A stretch of 21,667 bases of DNA from Blastocladiella britannica (Eukaryota; Blastocladiomycota; Blastocladiomycetes; Blastocladiales; Blastocladiaceae), in the NCBI GenBank assembly GCA_025349905.2, contig MU624827.1, positions 1 through 21,667 on the forward strand, given 5' to 3'. The translations under genes were made by a program, and so were the position numbers. The notes under the pieces were generated by a model. The model had not been told where the DNA came from. It did no database searches and was given only the letters and a program-made list of their open reading frames with translations. Of the stretch, positions 7,739 to 18,700 are shown piece after piece. Within the stretch, counting starts at the first letter, position 1, and each line of letters starts with the position of its first letter.

Positions 7739-10700
7739 CTAACCGCTGGAGGCCGTCCCTGCTGCCGCTTTCGCTGTCGCAGCCCCCAAGAGAACATCCC
7801 AGTCGCCGCTCTCCTCACACATGCCACGAAAAATGGCGCTCGGATCCTCCGCAGACTTTTGCATGAGATCGATCGGCCGCCCAGATTCCATAACGCGTCC
7901 TTGGTCGAGCACAAGCACGAAATCGTAGTCGATGATGGTGCGAAGCCTGTTTAATCCAGTATATGAGTGAAGATCCTTGCGGACTGTGGGAAACTAGAAG
8001 GGTGTACCGGTGTGCGATGCAAATCACAGTCGAAGTAACAAAGTCTTGGCGTAGGGCGTGCTGGATCTTCTCGTCCGTGTTGTTGTCAACAGACGCCGTG
8101 CTTTCATCCAAGATGAGCACGCGCGAGCGACGTAACAGTGCTCGTGCCAAAGCAATGAGCCTGGTGTTATTTTCCAATTAGTCTGATCCAAAATCAAAAA
8201 AAAAATAGAAAGGGACGCACTGGCGTTGGCCCAGAGACCAATTGCTGGCACCTTCACTGACGACATCGTCCAGTTTTGCTTCCGTGAGATGCACGCGCTG
8301 CAGGGCAGCATCGAGCTCCGAGTCCGAGTACTCGGAGAACATGTCCAAGTTCGAGCGGACCGTGCCCGAGAACATGACGGGGTCCTGCGGAATGCACGTC
8401 AACTTGACGCGCAAATCTCCCAGGCCAATCTTGGAAATATCCATATCGTCCACCACGATCCGCCCGCCGTTCGTCTCGTACAGACGGAAGAACATGTTGG
8501 CGAGCGAGCTTTTTCCGCTTCCGGTTCGGCCGACAATGGCCGCCTTGCATGCGGCCGGAATGTCAAACGAGACGTGGTCGAGAGCCCACTTTTCCGTGTT
8601 GGGGTACTTGAGGCAGAGCTGTTGGACGGAGACGCGGCCGTGTGCTGGCCAATTCGACTGCGGGCGGACCTCCGTGATGACTGGCATTTCTTGCGGAATG
8701 TGCAAGTACTCGTCGATTCGCTCGACCGAGTTCATTTGCATTTCCAGGCTGGCGTGGATGCGTGGGAGCCACAAAATCGCCTCGCCAACGTTGAGCGCAT
8801 ACGTGAGCGCCAGACCCGCCCACCCTGCCGTCACAGCGCCGAGGTGTACGCCAATGACAATGGCCAGCGCGGCGGCAAATGTCAAGACTGCATCCAACAA
8901 CTGGGTCCGGAGAGTCAACCACCTTGAATACAATGCGCGAGTGAATACAAAGCTTTTGCAAAAAAAGGAAAATATACACATACCGATTGGCCATCCACAT
9001 GTACCACCATGGGCGGTGGTGAGCGTCGACGCGATCGTACTGTTCGTTGATGAAGCGGCGACTTTGACCAAAGGCGCGGATCGTCGGCACGCCATTGAGC
9101 GTCTCGGAAAACGAAGAATAGATGGGCGAGCGGGAAACCGCCTCCAGGCGCTTCAGTTCGCGACTGGTTGACAAAAACACCTTGGCCACTTGCCAGTACA
9201 GCCACAGGATCGGAGGCAAAAACGCGAGAAACGAGGGGGCAACATAGGTGACGAGTGCCGCCGACGTGAAAAAGTCAATGACCGTGATCAGGAACCACGC
9301 CATGATGCCGCAAATCTCGTGGTCGACCTCGTTGATGTCCTTTGAAAACCGGTTGATGATGCGACCAATGGGGACCTTGTCCATGAACTGGATGGGCGCC
9401 CGCAGGACGCGGTGGACCAGCTGCTCGTGCATCGTGCGGCTGGCGCGCGTGCTCCCGAAAAACTCGAATACGGGCGAAATATACGCCACCACCAGCTGCC
9501 CGATCCCAAACGCGGCATATGGCGCGAGATAGGCAAGCCCTGTTGCCGTAGGATCCGTGGCCCACACTCGAAGCATATTGTCGGCTGCAATCCCGAGCAT
9601 GTACTGGCCGAAATGGAGCGTGAGCATGACGGACCAGAACGGTGCACCGCCCGTGGCACGCAGGTAAATGGCGTAGACCGACCAGGGCACAGAGCCCGAG
9701 CGCTTGGATTCCTCCTCCCCTTCTTCTTCTTCCTCTTCATCTCCAGCGTCATGCAAGGGCTTGGGCGGTGCGGATTCAGCAGAGCGGCTCGGAGATGGCG
9801 AGCGGGAGCGGGAGCGGCCAGTGCCGTCGGCATCCGAGTCGGCGGCCGCTGAGGTGTCCAGCAAGCGCACAAGGTTCGTGCCAGCGAGCTTGAGGCGGCA
9901 CTCGGTGAGAGTTCCCTGAGCAGCAACGGTGCCCTTGTCCATGACGACGATGTGGTCGGCCTCGGGCAGCACGAGCCCCGATGCGTGGGTTACCAAGATG
10001 CGCGTGTGTCCCTCCAGAATGCCAGTGAGACACTCGGTCAAGATGTGTCGCGCTGTCGGCGCATCCACGGCGCTGAGCACATCATCAGCAAAGATTGGAC
10101 TTGCAGTGCCAGTTTTGAGAGCAAAGTACGTTGCCCTTGCCAGTGCCACGCGCGACTTTTGGCTATCCCAGTGATTTGAATGTCAAGTCACATTTCCAAT
10201 AAGCAAAAATAGAAAAAGTGCATACCCGCCAGACAAGGCCACACCCTTTTCACCAATCTGCGTCGCGTCTCCGTGATCAAAAATGGCGATATCTCGTGTC
10301 AGTGCGCATGCGTTAATGACCTTCTTGTAAAGTTCCTGGTCCAAAGGGCTGCCAAAGAGAATGTTTTCCTTGACAGTGCAACTCTGGAGCCATGCCGATT
10401 GAGAAATGTAGGCAACCGACTGCGATTTTGTGACGGTGCCCGAAATGCGGTACATTTCTGTGTGCCATTGCGTGTCACAAAGTCAGTAAAAGAAGTGACT
10501 TCAGAAGTAAAAAAAATCGCAAACAAACCTCCAAGAAGAGCCATCAACAAGCTGGATTTCCCTGCACCGACCGGCCCAATGACAATGTTGAGGCCTCCTG
10601 GCTTGAATTGCACGCTCAGTTTCTGGAGCTGGAAACCAGTGGCATCCCGAGCCCATGAAAACGATGCATCTGCCATGGTGATTGGCGTGTTGGGAGGCAG

Positions 10701-12958
10701 CGTAAGGATGCCTTGGTGGACTTGAGCATCTCCAACAATATTGGCGGCCTCGTCCTCTTGCAGAAACTTGGCAATGCGATCAAGCGACACGCGAACTTCG
10801 AATATTCCGACAATCTACGAGGTGTTGTTGCACGGATGAGCTGCCGTAAAATTGGAAATCAAGGACGGCTTGGTACCTTCATGGGAAGCTGATAAAGCGG
10901 TCCTTTGAGCACGGTAAATAGCGATAGAGCAGTGAAGACGGTAGTGACATCGAGTTTCCCACCCTGAATCCCGACAAACGAGGCGAATGTGACGAGCGAG
11001 ACAAGGATTGGAATGGATCGGAAGAGCACTTGCACAAAGGCGAGGAAGTAGCCAAAGCCGATCAGTGCCTGGAGCTCTGTTTCCCGACTTGCGCGCAGCT
11101 TTTCCTCGAAATGGGGCTCGAAATAAAAGTACTTGATCCTATCGTGTCCAAATTTGTTGTCAATATTTTTTTAAACATGTGCAGAAGAAAAAAGGACGCA
11201 CATGCGAATCCCTTGCAGCATTTCATTGACAAGGCTGACCCGAGCGTCGGTGGTCTTCATGAGCTTGTCTTGACGGTTTCGAATCATTTTGCCCGTGACG
11301 GCCTGCAAGGGGAGGAAGGCTGCAATTCGTTTTTTTTTTTTTTCAATTGAGCTGGGCACCAAGTCACACTAAGAAGGGGCAAATGCATACCAATCATGAC
11401 ACCAATACCAATCAGCGCCGACCATCCAAGAAGCGTGTACAAGGATGCAAGCGCAATGAGGAGAGCAACAGGGGCGCTGACAATGCCATCCATCATGGAC
11501 GCAAAGTCAGAGAGCTTGCTGACATCCACCGAAAAGAGGGTCTGCGTCTCGCCAATCGATGCTGAGCCCTCGCCCGAGACTTGCCGCCGCCGAAGAACCT
11601 TGGAGTAAATGTGCGCAACAAGAGCCGACTTGATGCGCAAGCCCATTCGCCGACCAATAAAGTAGACGCGGTTTTCAACCACGGCACGGACGAGCCCCGC
11701 CACCAACAGCCCGAAAATGTAGAACCATGGCAACCGAGCGGTGCTTGTGCGTGACTCGCCGCCACTGTCGTCGAGATGTTTGCCCTCTTCGAGGTAGTTG
11801 ACGATGCGGTTGAGGAAGAAGGGTCCCGTGAATTCCAGAAGCGCCACCGAGAGCGCAAGGAGCAGTTGAATCAGCGCGAGGTGTCGCACGGTGCGGTAAA
11901 TGGCCTTGAATAGCGTGACGCCGGGACCGTTTGTGAGCTGGAAGCTGAACGCGCGATGTGCGCTCAGCGCTGCGTCCTTGGGCAGGAGCGCCCAAACGTC
12001 GTCCATACTGAGGACCTTGCGCTCACCGAGCATGATGATCGGAGTGACCCAGGCAAACGTCATGCGCTCAATCCACGACGCGCGACTCTCGAGCGTTGGT
12101 AGCGGCGCAGAGACAGGTATGCGGTACGAGTTTCGTGACTGCCAGTCATCCAAATGGCCAAACGCGCCGAGACCCCATACCAAAAGCAAGAGTCCCGAGA
12201 CAATCACCTGGAAAATTGCAATGTAATCTTGGCTCGTTTCAATCCCAGTGGATGCGAGTGTGACTGCCTTGAAGCCCAGAGTGACGAGCGAATAAGCAGA
12301 AAAGTAAAACAGTCCACTGTCGCCAATGCTGTTGCGGACATGCAATGCGAGAAAGGGGAGCTTTTATGTCTTTTTTGTGTGAGAAATGACACCAAAAGGA
12401 AAGTGAAGGAAAGGACATACCCAAGCAAAGAGCAAAATAACGCCAGAGGCAGCTGCACTTACTGGAGTGTCCGAGTTTGACATCGCGTAGATAACTTGCG
12501 CGGCAAATGAAAGAATCCCAGCAATGAGGAGCGAGGTGGAGAGCTGGAACCAAATGTCGCGATCAAAGGACGAGCCTTGATCGATGGGATCGGCCCCTCC
12601 CCCCACCTCCTCTGCATCGGGGAGCGGCTGGTATTGGTAGTTTTCACCATTGCTGCTGCGCGAGCCAAAATCGAGTGCTTGGCGAATCGGGATGCTCAAA
12701 AAGAGGCCGACGACAAGCCCAAGGGGCAGCCAACTATATTTTTATGGATGAGTGAGTCCGACGCGCATGTCTTTTCTGTAAATTGATCGTACATATTGAC
12801 CAGGCATTCCGTGGGCAGTCCGTTTTCGTCCCAGATCGCCTATATATTTCTGAGTATTTGAGTATGAATTTGTGTGTTAAACGCGACGAGACACGTACCA
12901 GTCCACCCTTGCAGACAATTACTGCAGCACCGTGCGCCATGGACAGGAACGGCGCCAT
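7739..12958 (-). CDS. ABC transporter, subfamily C (MRP/YCF1-like), full length
   Basis: ATP-driven exporter or vacuolar pump of conjugates and organic anions. Twelve exons: 12899-12958, 12793-12839, 12421-12733, 11391-12360, 11202-11319, 10877-11138, 10529-10814, 10226-10457, 8984-10162, 8221-8922, 8008-8160, 7739-7946; total 1509 residues. Order: an N-terminal TMD0 of about five hydrophobic segments (to ~residue 235), L0 linker, TMD1 ([18 protein letters not shown] opens it), NBD1, linker, TMD2, NBD2. NBD1: Walker [10 protein letters not shown] (670-678), Q-loop AYISQSAW, signature LSGGQ (~760), Walker [12 protein letters not shown] with Asp790 where catalytic Glu is usual, as in ABCC proteins. 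The linker (~855-915) is Ser/Arg then Glu-rich. NBD2: Walker [10 protein letters not shown] (1287-1295), [18 protein letters not shown], signature variant SLGQRQL, Walker B VLILDES with Glu1409, H-loop IAHR. Substrate cannot be told from sequence. The N-terminal exons (20 and 15 codons) are the least certain. Confidence 0.93.
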
Positions 12959-13083
12959 ATGGTTTGTATAGTGTGTGGGAAAGAGCGATCGATCGTGGCT
13001 TGATTTTCGGTCAAAGTTTCGCGGTGTCGTGGGGCAAAATCCAATAAACTCCTTCAAGGTCCAATACGCCAACCAAAGAACCA
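12959..13083. promoter_or_regulatory. Divergent promoter, ABC transporter / methylmalonyl-CoA mutase
   Basis: 125 bp between two start codons on opposite strands. It holds the palindrome CGATCGATCG (12986-12995) and two CCAAT boxes (13041, 13061); a third (13081) overlaps the mutase ATG. The three are exactly 20 bp apart. CCAAT boxes are bound by the HAP/NF-Y complex, which in fungi controls mitochondrial genes; use here is inference. Confidence 0.6.
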
Positions 13084-15631
13084 ATGTCGCTCGCGCGCAT
13101 CGCCCGAATCGCCTCTCCTGCGCACTCGCTGCCGGCAGCCCTGCGCCGCGCCGGATCGACGCCCGCCGCCCTCGCGCTGGCCCGTCGAACCTACGCTGCG
13201 TCCACCTACCGCCACCCGCTGAACCCCGAATGGGCCAAGGCCGCGACCAAGGAGCTCAAGGGAAAGGATCCCAAGGAGACGCTCACCTGGCGCACGCCCG
13301 AGGGCATCGAGGTCAAGCCCATGTTCACGTCGCAGGACCTGGACGGCCTGCCGTACATCAAGGACGAGGCGCCGGGCCTGTTCCCGTTCACGCGCGGCCC
13401 GTACGCGTCCATGTACACCCAAAAGCCGTGGACCATTCGCCAGTACGCTGGTTTCTCGACCGTGGAGGAATCCAACGCCTTCTACAAGAAGAACTTGGCC
13501 GCCGGTCAGCAGGGTCTTTCGGTGGCCTTTGATCTGGCCACGCACCGTGGTTACGACTCGGATCACCCGCGCGTCGTGGGTGACGTTGGTATGGCTGGAG
13601 TGGCCATTGACACGGTCGACGACATGAAGATCCTCTTTGACGGCATCCCGCTCAACAAGATGTCGGTCAGTATGACCATGAACGGCGCCGTGCTCCCAAT
13701 TCTGTCCTTTTACATTGTTGCTGGTCTGGAGCAGGGTGCCAAGATGGAGGAGCTTGCCGGCACCATCCAGAACGACATCTGTACCTTTTACCCTTTTGAC
13801 TGATTTTCTATGATCGCTCACCCTTCGTTGACGAGTCCAGTGAAGGAGTTTATGGTCCGCAACACGTTCATTTACCCACCCGAGCCGTCCATGAAGCTGA
13901 TTGGCGATATTTTCGAATTCACCGCCAAGGTACACATATACGTACTGCATCGTTAGCAATTTTTGTCTCACGATCTGTTACTTGCTGCACATAGAACATG
14001 CCCAAGTACAACTCGATCTCCATCTCGGGCTACCACATTCAAGGCACTACTTTCATCATTCGATCATTTAGAGAATGGAAAAACTGACGAGAAATAAACA
14101 TACAACAGAGGCTGGCGCAGATGCCGTGCTCGAGCTCGCCTTCACGCTCGCCGATGGCCTCGAATACGCGCGGACGGGTATCAAGGCTGGCATGACGATC
14201 GACCAGTTTGCACCGCGTCTTTCCTTCTTCTTTGGAATCGGCATGAACTTTTACATGGAGATTGCCAAGCTCCGCGCCGCTCGTCGTCTTTGGGCGCTGC
14301 TGATCAAGGAAAAGTTTGAGCCCAAGAACAACAAGTCGCTCCTCCTCCGTACTCACTGTCAGACGTCGGGATGGTGCGCTTTTTCTCATTTTCATATCAT
14401 CTCTTCCCACAGCCTCTTTAACACTGAAGAAAAATACAGGTCTCTCACCGAGCAGGACCCCTACAACAACGTCATCCGGACGACCGTGGAGGCCATGGCG
14501 GCGACGCTGGGCGGCACACAATCGCTGCACACGAACGCGCTGGACGAGGCGGTGGGTCTGCCGACCGAGTTCTCGGCCCGCATTGCTCGTAACACGCAGC
14601 TGATCTTGCAGGAGGAGGCGATGATCCCCAAGGTCGCCGATCCGTGGGGCGGGTCGTACATGATGGAGTCCATGACCAATGCGCTGTGCGAGTCGGCGAT
14701 GGAGATTATCACCGAGATCGAGTCTCTGGGCGGCATGGCCAAGGCCGTGGACACGGGCATGCCCAAGCTGCGCATTGAGGAGTCGGCGGCCAAGCGCCAG
14801 GCCCGGATCGACTCGTGCCAGGAGACGATCGTCGGTGTCAACAAGTACCGGCTGACGACCGAGGCGCCGATCGAGGTGCTGCAGATTGACAACTCCAAGG
14901 TGCGGTTGTCGCAGATCGAGAACATGGAGCGGTCCAAGGCGTCGCGCGACCAGGCCAAGGCCCAAAAGTGCTTGGAGGCACTGACCGAGTGTGCCAAGAC
15001 GGGCCAGGGTAACCTGCTGGCACTGTCGATCGAGGCGGCCAAGAACCGGTGCACGCTCGGCGAGATTTCGTTCGCGCTCGAGAAGGTGTGGGGCCGCCAT
15101 TCGCCCACCACGCGCGTGATTTCCGGCGCGTACAAGAGCGAGTACGGGTCGAGCGACGAGATCACATCGGCACTCAAGGCCGCTGACGACTTTGCCGAGC
15201 GCGAAGGTCGTCGCCCGCGTATCTTGGTGGCCAAGATGGGCCAGGACGGCCACGACCGCGGCGCCAAGGTGATTGCCACAGGCTTTGCTGACTTGGGCTT
15301 TGACGTGGACGTGGGCCCGCTGTTCCAGACCCCGGCCGAGGTGGCCCGCCAGGCCGTCGATGCCGATGTGCACGTCGTTGGCGTCTCGTCGCAGGCTGCC
15401 GGCCACAAGACCCTGGTCCCGGCCCTGGTGGCCGAGCTCAAGAAGCTCGGCGCCGACGACAAGTTGGTCGTGTGCGGCGGTGTGATCCCGCCCCAGGACT
15501 ACGATTTCTTGCACAAGGCTGGCGCCGCGGCCATCTTTGGCCCTGGTACCAAGATTCCGCTGGCGGCCCGTGAGGTGATTGAGAAGATTGACCAGGCGCT
15601 TGCCAAGAAGGCCGGTTCCTCGTCGGCATAA
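13084..15631 (+). CDS. Methylmalonyl-CoA mutase, mitochondrial, adenosylcobalamin-dependent
   Basis: Interconverts (R)-methylmalonyl-CoA and succinyl-CoA, the last step of propionate, odd-chain and branched-chain catabolism, in the mitochondrial matrix. Exons 13084-13780, 13841-13929, 13995-14043, 14109-14373, 14440-15631 give 763 residues, close to the usual ~740-750 of eukaryotic enzymes. Residues 1-40 are a basic presequence ending RRTYAAS. The catalytic barrel includes [35 protein letters not shown] (part of the substrate site), [42 protein letters not shown] and [14 protein letters not shown]. The C-terminal B12 domain carries D-G-H-D-R-G at 636-641, with His638 as the lower cobalt ligand, then [13 protein letters not shown] and GPGTKI. 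It is a single-chain homodimer type. Intron 3 starts with GC, not GT. B12-dependent enzymes are absent from most Dikarya, so the gene implies a fungus, or other eukaryote, able to take up cobalamin. Confidence 0.97.
14044..14108 (+). other. GC-AG intron of the mutase gene
   Basis: The expected family sequence [16 protein letters not shown] is rebuilt only by joining 14043 to 14109. That leaves a 65-nt intron with donor GCACTA (preceded by CAAG), a good branch CTGAC near 14083-14087 and acceptor CAACAG. No GT dinucleotide gives the frame. The exon sum is a multiple of three. Confidence 0.85.
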
Positions 15632-15728
15632 GGTCCATTTTATTTGTTGCTTGTTTTTAAATACAGTTTTTTTTTCTATGTATTGCTCTGTGTGGGATCG
15701 CACCCAAGTTAAACTGTGTGTGGGGTGG
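15632..15728. terminator. Convergent 3' region, mutase / receptor
   Basis: 97 bp between opposing stop codons. It has TTTTTAAATACAG and a run of nine T (about 15667-15675), suitable as 3' end signals for the mutase; the complementary strand offers AAATAAAATGG and TATTTAAAAAC for the receptor. No gene is seen. Confidence 0.5.
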
Positions 15729-18700
15729 CTACCCTACGCTCGACGAGGTTGTGGACGTGGCGGACACGACATTTGCACGCTTTGGCAAGACCGCTGGGCG
15801 GCCGATCGAGTCGCTCGGACCTGGCTTGGTGTTGCTAAAAACGGAGCGAAGCCGGGTTCGCCCCCCGCTCGAACCTGACAAGGTTTGCCGCGAAACGGCT
15901 CCAGCCTTGCTCAGTGCTGTGATCCACGTCCCTTGCTCATCAGCGCTTGAAAACTGAAGCAAGAGCGGGTTTGAGTTTGGATGGGAGATCATGATGCACA
16001 GTGGGTGCTCTGGCAGCTCACTTGTAATGGCAAGGTAAATGATGAGGAGTGCTTTTGCGGGTTTGGTGATGTCGAGCGGTTGCAAAACAAGGAATCCTTT
16101 GTGACAGCGTATGTGAGTGTGATAAACCCGATCTGAGGAAGGAAGAAAGCACGAACCGTGAGAAAGGACAAGAGAGACTTGGTGCATGCGCCATGTAGCA
16201 AAGAACCGGTTGGATACTCGGACAGCGATTTGTGAGTTAAGACCCTGTGCAATAGAAGATGAGTATGAACAGTGATATGCTCGAAGAATCATATCGTACC
16301 CTCGATGTGCCCTGCAAGTCTCCAATTACAGAGCCCGTATGATGCTGCGCACTTCCGCCGCCGCCGCCGGCGTCGACCTGAGAGATGCTGTCCTCTCCCT
16401 CTGCCGATGCTTCCTTCAACAGCAATGGGATGTGTCGCCCGACTGTGATCCCCATTCAATTCGGTCAGGGTCCTGATATCTTCATTAAGCAAAAAAAAAA
16501 AAAAAACGAGCGTACTCAAACAGTAGAACGTGACCCAAACCGGCCAGAACGTCGAGTATGCTCGAATGTAAAATGCGAGCCGCATATCCAATTTCGTTAA
16601 AATAAACAGCGGGATCGTGATGCACTCAATCAGCGCCAATTGCTGGCAGCTGATGGCAATCCACATGGAATCATTGTAGGCTGTCGGCGCCCGTCGGATT
16701 TGGTACGATAGCACCAAGTTGGCCACCGTGATGAGTCTGATGCCAATGCGGATTTTTTTAAGTTCCGTTTTGCTTCGAAGATTGAGGAATACGAACATGG
16801 GGACTGTGCCTCCCGTGCTGACCAAGACAGTATGGGCCAGCGGTTGGCTGAAAACGCAGATAACATGCGATTGGCCGTCAACAAGCTCAAGCGCAGTGGA
16901 CGTGGACGATGAAATGTTCTCGAAGACCATCATGACAGTCAACAAAAAGGGAAGTGTGAGAACTCGAGCAATGATGTTGCGGGTACGCAGGGACTTGCTG
17001 GTCGCCAGGATGCGGCTGGTTCGCAAATAAACGTGAAGGTTGAATCAGTAACACGCCGACAAGATCGAGTGCGAATGAAAAAAAAAAGGAAGAAAAAAAA
17101 AAACGAACTTGTCATGGACACGATAGACTCGATATGTTTTCACAAGAATGGCCGACAAGTACAGTGTCTGGCCAATCAATAGGAGCCAGTTTTGGAGCGC
17201 ACACATCAAGGGCGTGAACTTTCCGATCTGCATCATGGGCATCATTCCCACAACGCTCAAGCCGATCACGAGCGGAAGAAGGAGCTGCAGCCCGAGGTGT
17301 CGTACGCGCCGTGTTTTCCGATAGTAAACGAGAACCCACGCGGTGGCAAATATGACGAGGCCGGTCGATGCAGCAAGTGCCACCGTCACTGCAATCATGG
17401 GCTCGCGCCACGAAATAAAGCCGAGAGGGTAAACAGTGGCCCAGTCCGGCACCTCGGTCCGGTTCCCAGGAAATCGAATGGTCGATCCGGTTGGCTCCAC
17501 GACCCCGTTCGGATGGATAGTAAGTGCAGTCACCATAGCCCCATCCAGGTAGTTCAAGACCTGGTATACTCTACCATATCAATGCAATATAAATTTTGGT
17601 CCAGCTACACATGCAAATGTGCATAAAAGAAAACGCACCCTTTTCGATTTGCGCCAACATAGGCGACCGGCCCAGTGGAGGAATCAAATGGAACAAGATA
17701 GTCGACCAACGTGGCCGAGTGGGACCGCGCAACCACCGCGGCGGGACCATACTTCTGGGCGAGGGCAAGCACTCCGCGGACGTGTGCCTCGAGGCACGAG
17801 TGGAAAAAGAAGCAGTACGGACACTGAAAGATATCCGTGTTCCCGTACACTCCCTGCCACTGAGCAACAGCCTGTTGGTATCGGGGAGCCGACGGGATCC
17901 CTTCGACGGGATTCATAAACATTATGCCATCGACAAGTTTGGCAGCCGCCTGGGAGAAATTGCCTGGTGGTAGACCGGAAAGAAAAAGTGGGAAGCCGGC
18001 CGCACCCTCAGTGCAAATCCACACCCACTCAGATGGGACCAAACCGGCAGCGGCTCCAGCCATGAACAACGCGTAGACGATATTCACATCGCCCATTACC
18101 ACAACCACGCGCGACGGGCTATTGAGGAGGCCTTGAATGATACCCGCCATTTCGGACGGTTTGCTATGATACGCACAATCCCAGGACGTTGCAATGTTGA
18201 TTCCTTGCGCAGGGGCATCATTGTGAAGGGACGTGCTCACTATAAGCAAGGCATTGATAAATCGCCAGTTGGTACTGCACGAAGGAAATTACGAGACGTA
18301 CACCCAGTGGCATACGTGTCCCTGCTTGCAACGACATTGACGGTCGTCCAGTTGTAGTATTGGAGCAGTGTCATGATGGCGACATTCTGGTAGCTTTCGT
18401 GGCATGTTTTCTTTCAGTGTCAACGTTTTGTACTGGAATGCTTACGAAGGAATGCACGTACGAGTCGGCAGGAACGGTCCTAAAGAAAAACGGGGTTGAG
18501 GATGACACGATGCCGTCTGCAGTCGCACTCCCGCTACAAGAAAAGACGCTCGATCGTGTCAATCCCATTGCCTCGAGGTTGGTGATGGAAGAAAACAAAT
18601 CTCCAATGACTGCAACAACGCCGTCGTCAGCGAGATTGAGTGCCTGAGTGAGTGCTTGGACGTCGGTTGATCCCGTGTCGCGGACCGTCCAGGAGAATGT

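Noticed and set aside
13054..13971. 305-residue antisense frame over the first mutase exons
   Set aside because: Composition is a shadow of the mutase; no start or splice support.
14039..15703. 554-residue antisense frame opposite the mutase
   Set aside because: Same mirror effect of GC-rich third positions; it crosses two mutase introns with no signals of its own.
15855..15875. tRNA T-arm look-alike: GGTTCG ... CGAACC inverted repeat
   Set aside because: There is no matching acceptor, D or anticodon arm around it, the box B ends are wrong, and it sits in the receptor's last coding exon.
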